Shown here: piece by piece, positions 56,801 to 64,000 of the stretch | How the letters are laid out: each line of letters opens with the position of its first letter | Position numbering within the stretch: the stretch's first letter is position 1 | Assembly: GCA_947561715.1 (NCBI GenBank) | Contig: OX387203.1 | Span: forward strand, 6,572,001-6,636,000 | Source of the DNA: Ascidia mentula | Taxonomy: Eukaryota; Chordata; Ascidiacea; Phlebobranchia; Ascidiidae | Length of the DNA stretch: 64,000 nucleotides | Direction of reading: 5' to 3' | Translations under genes and position numbers: made by a program | The notes under the pieces: generated by a model | The model's input: only the letters and a program-made list of their open reading frames with translations | Told to the model about the DNA's origin: nothing | Database searches by the model: none

Positions 56801-59158
56801 TCGTTGACGTCTAAAGTTCACGGAATAATTAATTATTACACATATGCTGTCGGACATTGATGTGTAAACAGTAGGCCTACTACGAACGTTAAGAAACAAT
56901 TTTTTAGAGCATAACCATTCGTCCACACCCAAAAACGCTTTAAACAGGTTAGGCAAAAATGTCCTTTTCTGCTACAATATTTTCTGCTCCGTCATTGACA
57001 GCAGTTAAAGCGGGTTACACGCCAAAGATAGTTTTGCAATTTAAGTGCATTACTGCGTATTTGTATGAGCACAAAGCTTACCGTTGCATGTGGTGGTGTC
57101 ACTGGCAAGGGTGTAGCCGGTCATACACTCGCAGTAGAAACTGTTGTAGGTGTTTATGCAAAGTTGGTCGCACCCACCGTTATCCGTCAAACATTCGTTG
57201 ACGTCATCGACGACCTCACAGATCTACAACGGGGGGCAAAAATGTGAACACAACAAACATAACAGGAAACAAGGCTAGATATGTTTTTGGCCATTAACAT
57301 TTACCCAGACACCATAGTAACGTTGTTGTGTGGGTCTGGCAGGTACTTCGTTTGATTTCTATTGTTTGGTGTCTTTAAAACCTAGCTAACATTGTCGTCG
57401 ACATTATGCATTTTTAAGACGATTCTGATATGTTTCATAATTGCATTGTATACCCAAAAAGTCCATATTAGTATCAGTTTTCAGAACTCACCCTGTTGAC
57501 AATAGCATCAATCTCGGCCGGCAAATCAACAAAGTCTGCCACTGTGATCACGTTCTCGCTGGCCGGCTGAGTGGCGATTTGGACGAGCTCAGACTCGACA
57601 GCCCTTCCGACTCCAATGGCAATCACGCGGGTGGCCTTGGCTGTAATAACACATGCTCAGTATTCCACGATTACCATAAAGCTCATTCTAAATAGTTGGC
57701 AATGCCCTTATGAAGAGCTACTAGCAACACACCATGCTTTTTGTAACACTTCTTTTTCAGCATTGAAACGCTTTGATTCGGTAAATTTTATGCTAGTGTG
57801 GTTTAACTTCTAGAGCATTGACCGTTTTGCATTAAAACAGGGCTAACAAACCAACCTCTAAGCCTTTGAGCGTATTTATCAAGATCTTCTGCATCCTGAG
57901 TGCGGCCGTCGGTGAGCACGATTACAATAGTCGGCACATGGCCCTCTCTCCAACCGTGGTAGCCCTGTGTGAAAGTATTTGCGTTAGTTGTTGGTCAGCA
58001 ACATAACGAAAACATCTTTATAGCCCTTGTGGTGATGCTTAGCTAATGTAAAAATATTGGCCTAAGTCTGTTCACAAATTCGGACTCAGTTTAAGCAAAC
58101 CACGTGTAACTACCAAAACCACCAGTATGATTTAGTAGCTATAAAGTAACCTGGAGATGATAGAAGCTGACGACGTTAAGGGCATTTGCAGTCTTGGTGC
58201 CACGTCCATAATAAGGTATATCTGTAATGGCGTTCAAAACGCCCTCCTTGTCGTAGTTATCATTGAAGAAAAGGCACGAACCAACCCAGCTGTTGTAACG
58301 GGCAATCGATACGCGAGCAAGGTTTTCCGCAACATCCACGTCTTGAACAAGCTGTGAACAGAAAATGTGCGCAAGCATCAGAAGGGTTAGGGTTATGAAG
58401 TTTCTTTTACTTTTTAAGACGATCAAAATCCTACTGCAGTTGTTGTACAAATAGTGCGCCATATGTCTACAATAAAAACGACACAGTTAAAATTTCAAAC
58501 CCAAAGGAACTCATGACAGGGACAGGGTTCTTGCGCAATCTTGGTTTGTGAAGCGGTAATGTTTAAGTCGGACACATAGAAGCTTTACTCCTATTAACAA
58601 ATTAAAATTTCGTCGGTATGATGGAAATAATTTCAAATAACATTTAATATTTAAATAAATAGTTCCCAAGATAAAATACCCAACTTAACAAAAACTAACT
58701 ATTTTCCAAATACTCGACACGTGTTTTACATTATCTGACTCCACGTTGTGTTTTTTATATTGCAAAAGAAAGCAACTGGCAAAAAGTCCAACTAACCGCG
58801 CTAAGGAATTCACGAACAATTTGGAAGTTGTCCTCGCCAACTGAACTGCTGGAGTCAACGACAAACATCAAATCCATGGGTGCTGAGCATTGAACTGGTG
58901 TAGGGGGAGGTTCTGTCATATACGGAAACATTTTTTTTTGTCTTTTCACATCTAATATCCAACAATATTATTACTCTTATTTATCATTAACCCGTCAAAA
59001 TAACCAAATAAATGCAACAAAAGTAATTGTAGGCCACGGAAACGTGATGAAGTATTTTCATAAAAAAAAACAAGTCATGTAACTTACGTAGTACTTCACC
59101 GTCTTGAGCACGCGCGAAAGCAATCAACGCGACAATCATAAATGTTTTGAACACCATC
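53887..59158 (-). CDS. Fused tandem paralogue: signal peptide, VWA, EGF, EGF, VWA, EGF, EGF (597 aa predicted)
   Basis: Seen: two tandem copies of the giant gene's 5' exons. Right copy: 59089-59158 (start exon, ATG at 59158), 58797-58912, 58151-58351, 57856-57964, 57492-57640, 57082-57223, 56691-56810. Left copy: 56349-56464, 55746-55946, 55456-55564, 55010-55158, 54558-54699, 54201-54320, then 53887-53936 ending at TAA. The left copy's own start exon is cut at about 56668 and its donor is mutated, so it cannot begin a protein. Both the last right-copy exon and the first left-copy VWA exon are phase 1, so joining them across a 226-bp intron keeps frame for 1794 nt. The 24-nt linker exon is absent from both copies. 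Both VWAs keep DSSSS and the metal-site Thr and Asp. Splicing across the junction is inference; the pair could be two decaying copies. Confidence 0.55.
56641..56668 (-). pseudogene. Truncated start exon at the tandem junction
   Basis: It matches the 3' part of the signal-peptide exon, then breaks within the signal peptide and continues as intron sequence flanking EGF2 of the next copy. Its donor GT is lost relative to 20101-20102 and 49749-49750. Confidence 0.75.
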
Positions 59159-59935
59159 CTGAACAAATAAAACCTTAAAATAATTAAACAAACACATGAA
59201 TAACTGTGAGATTGGGCTAGAAGAAATGCCGAAGGCGTGCGTTACCTATGTGTGAGTGAACTGACTATAACAAGCACATGTTTTTTTAAAGGTCGTTTGC
59301 TAATATTTTGAAGGCGAGTGCAAGTCATGTTTCCAATTAAAATAAACTCGACAGACGAAAGACGGCGTCTGTTGTTCCTTTGCTTCAAATACCACGTTTT
59401 CCCCCGAGGACATTTGCTCGGATTTTATCGCGTATAGTTTATGAATTCTGGTTGACCCGCTAAATTCCATCAGCTATTATTTGATTTTATCGAGTGTTAG
59501 ACGAATGCTTTGTTGCTCGTTTTTAACATCCAGCAATACAGTTGTGTCGCGCTTTTGTATGTGCCACTTGTCGCATACGAATTTCCTTTATTCCTTACTC
59601 CTTTACGTAATACATGATTCACTCGATTGAATTAATATTGCCCAGACTTGATTATTTGATGCAAGCCTCTTGTTCCAAGAAGCAAATTATAGAGGCAAAT
59701 AATGCTTATTTAACCTACGCATTTGCACCTTATTGCCAAGTATTAGTCATTATCGCAACTTTGTCTGTGAAGAAAAAAGCAATTATTCGTCGATTTCTTA
59801 TCTCGACTAAACTATAAGCGGGCGATCAATTGATAGTTTGAAATATATTAAGGTTTGCATGTCGCCATATTCGTGAAAACGATAATTTATGTTAAATGAA
59901 AATATGTCAAATTTGCCAAAAATGCAATCCTCAAA
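59159..59935. other. Upstream region of the fused paralogue (shortened copy)
   Basis: Matches about 20173-21040 with more divergence than 49821-51370, and stops before the position of the 5' untranslated exon. The promoter may therefore differ. Confidence 0.55.
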
Positions 59936-61403
<1,468 letters not shown>

Positions 61404-61990
61404 ACCTCTTCACTCGTAATAAATTGCATTAATTGTTCGTTTTTTCATTTATATTGGTTGGCATTATTTTGTAATCGCATCATTATGGATTTTCATATTG
61501 GGTAATTGTATGTTTTATGCAATATCGTAATCGTGCTTTCTCGCGTGATTTAAATTAAACTGTGTGTCGTATAGATTGGTATGGTAAGACGCATTTCAGA
61601 ACTTGGCTCGATTTGTAAAGACAGCGTTTTGGTCTCCCTGGGTAAACTTCTGGGTCCCAATTGAGGAATTGATCGAACTGCTCAAGAATGCCAAGGACCG
61701 GACCAGGCTGACAATAAAAAAAGTGATATATTCAATAAACTTCAGAAGCTTTTAGGCTTTACTGGTATCGAGCGTAATTAAGTGGGCCTGATACCTTGCA
61801 AGGAAATCTCATCAATATATTTACGAATGTAGGAAATTCGTTTACAGTCTATAGAAAGATTTCGTGTGCAAAATATGCAAAACGACTACACATTGTCAGT
61901 ACGAGTAGGAAATCTACTGGCCGATTTCACTGGCCGTCCGTCCTTTTGAAACGAAATCCACTTTTCTATAGACCTCCATGTTGTTAGCGT
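61404..61990. other. Copy of the XYLB 3' flank; right end of the duplication array
   Basis: Homology to 45329-45830 fades after about 61885. No further VWA-EGF copy follows inside the window. Confidence 0.5.
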
Positions 61991-62088
61991 GAAGACGGGT
62001 TGATGCACTTATTAGGAACTGTAGCGCTTTGGCACTCAGACCGGCGGTGTTCTGTACAAGGAAATACGAAACAACACGTGCTACGATG

Positions 62089-62767
62089 CTACCAAAAACC
62101 GGAGAAGAGTTTCTGTGTCGGCATTTGTCGGTTTGGCAACCGTTTCGGGCAAATAGTCTCCGCCACTTTGTAGTTTTCGTCCTGCACCGTAAGCAGAAAG
62201 CAAGGGGGCAACTCCGGATCGATGCAAAGCCACGTCTGCCTAAATGACGTCACACGCTGTGGCGCGCATTCGTCTTGGGGAACTCCCCTCGGGTTGAGTT
62301 CGTCGGATTGGAAGTCGAGTTCATTTTCGGTGTCGAATGATAGTTTATCCGATGAGGGCTGGGGTGGGTTTTTCAATGGAGCTGCTCTTTCTGAAGTAAA
62401 ATGTTGACGGAATTGACGTAGTTTTTATTTTAACGAAGGGGGAGTTTTCGCTCAAAACACAACCGAAAAACTAAAATATTCTTACGAGGGTCACTGAAGT
62501 TAAAGAGTTCATAAATAGAAATACTCGCGTAAAAAAGGTTTACTTCTTACTTAAAGGTTGCGAGCATTTCGAATTTCTGATCAACGTCGTTCGATTTTCG
62601 CTCAGCTGAAAACGGCAACTCCGTGGCCTTTGCGCACTATATCACAATAAGTAAATTTACTATTACTCAAGTTTTCAACAAAGTTGACAAGACAAACGCA
62701 GTATATCTCACCTTTCTTCGGGCCATTTCACCGAGGGATTTTTCAGGTTTTGTCGGACTAAGTTCAT
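62089..62767 (-). CDS. Tentative small gene with two or three exons
   Basis: Reverse strand: an ATG at 62767 in a textbook context (GCCACC before it) opens exon 62712-62767, ending at a strong GTGAGA donor (phase 2). A long terminal ORF piece, about 62089-62393 after a TTCAG acceptor (phase 1), ends at TAG and looks protein-like (mixed composition, Q-T-W-L-C-I-D, Pro-rich start). A linking exon near 62530-62595 fits the phases only with a poor acceptor. I do not recognise the product. The exon pieces are better supported than the whole model. Confidence 0.3.
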
Positions 62768-64000
62768 GGTGGCGTTTGCAATCCCACTTATTTTGTAAAA
62801 AAATATGACTCTGCAAAAAAACGGAGGAAATCATGTGGAAACGCTCAAATGACTATAGAAAGGCAATTTCATTGAGCAGTTGCTGTAGTATTGCGACATA
62901 TCTGGTAGACGTGGATGGAGTGACAAATGCCGTTAGAGGGCAGCAAAGACGTGTCGCGACTAAACAAAGAGTCCTGCAACATTGGCCAAGGCACTTGATC
63001 AATCTATCAGGTAAAAATCCTGATTAGGAATTGTGATTAAGAAAACCTGAATTCGAGTCCCGTTGCGGTAACATATTTACATGTACAATAGTTCCCAAAT
63101 CGCCTGAATTTGTTTAATAAAACCGTAACAGATGCAAAAACATCAGTCGTTCCAATATTAGATAGAACTGTGCAAGTTGTTGTCCTGTGGGCCCAAGCGC
63201 AATTAGTTACCCAAGATAATTCGCCACTGACCCTGTCCGGAATTATATTCAAGTATAAAGCAAATACCCCTTGCCAAACTTTGCAACGGTCGTCATTAGC
63301 CCGAACTTCGTAGGGAAATACGTTTCTCCCAGAAAGGCTCTTAACAGAATCTATACGTACGAAATGCAAAGCGAACATTTTCAACGTTATTCCGTCATTA
63401 TCGAACTTATTTTCTTGTTCCTTGCCAAATTCCATCCATTTTTGTGACGCATATTGATTTCAAAATGGTGTCACGAAATATCCACCTAGATATGCCGACG
63501 CCCCCATATATGTGATATATTGATGCAAATGAAGTTTTGATAAAAAAAACACTGTGCACAAAATGGGCGAAACCAAAAATCCTAATGCGCTTTAACGATT
63601 TAGTCTTTACATAATCTGACCTTTTCTAGCGCCAATGGCTATTTTAAACCAAGCTCCACGTTCTTAAAGATTGCGATCAATTGTAAATGTGTTTTTCAGT
63701 GAGCGTTGCCATCTTGGTGCAGTAAGTTCGTGGAATTGGTGCACAGTTTGCAATATTAAAGCGGTGTCGCGGGCAGCTTGGTTAAATCGGGAAAGCAATA
63801 TCGGCCGCAAATGAAATTCTGCTTCTTTACTTTGCTGTTTGACCTAATTGAAGTGCTGCAATACCAACCCCTTTTTATCCATGGCAGTACAAAGTTGCCA
63901 ACAAAAGAAATTTGTAATGCTCGTTTTTTAAATTGTCACCAGCTCGTTTGGAAAGATTATGAGGGATTTTATGACATTCGCAAGGAATTAGACTAAACTT
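62768..64000. other. No supported gene
   Basis: A 133-codon minus-strand ORF at 63037-63435 overlaps the SINE-like trace and has no splice or family support. A short plus-strand ORF at 63778-63996 is likewise unsupported. Confidence 0.4.
62980..63076 (+). repeat. tRNA-like SINE remnant
   Basis: A B-box-like GAATTCGAGTCCCG followed by TTGCGGTAA closely resembles the end of the 19738-19860 element. The upstream A box (TGGCCAAGGCA near 62982) is a weak match. Confidence 0.35.

Noticed and set aside
63037..63435. 133-codon minus-strand ORF
   Set aside because: It overlaps a SINE-like trace and lacks any recognisable protein features.

Overview
The window is animal nuclear DNA: AT-rich, with short spliced exons, GT-AG introns mostly of 100-600 bp, and long secreted mosaic proteins. 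Intron density, compactness and gene content fit an ascidian tunicate of the Ciona type; this is inference, since no species marker was searched. All gene models below were built by hand from splice sites and reading-phase continuity.

Layout. (1) 1-3454: no firm gene. (2) 3455-20172, minus: a 44-exon gene (coding length 6156 nt, 2051 residues) for a secreted protein with three VWA domains, 19 EGF modules, three Ly6/uPAR-type (LU) domains, two sushi-like domains, a C-type-lectin-like domain and an unrecognised C-terminal domain. It resembles what I recall of the Ciona metamorphosis gene Ci-meta1. (3) 20173-31285: its upstream region, then mostly non-genic DNA with a rearranged duplicated block (23965-25510) and one intronless 168-codon ORF. 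(4) 31473-40998, minus: NEMF (Rqc2/Tae2 family, ribosome quality control), 31 coding exons, 1095 residues. (5) 41381-45328, plus: xylulose kinase XYLB, 14 exons, 515 residues, head-to-head with NEMF across 382 bp. (6) 45690-61990: a segmental-duplication array in which the last XYLB exon(s) and the first nine exons of the giant gene were copied together. It holds a 322-residue short paralogue (46271-49820), a fused double paralogue (53887-59158, 597 residues) and two broken XYLB tails. (7) 61991-64000: one tentative small gene and a tRNA-like SINE trace.

The most interesting system is the VWA-EGF family. One long multidomain matrix-like gene has seeded truncated secreted copies (signal peptide, VWA, two EGFs). 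One tandem pair of these became a single predicted gene because the duplication breakpoint removed the second copy's start exon while intron phases stayed compatible. A shared frame change in the old EGF3 exon supplies the same stop codon to the truncated copies.
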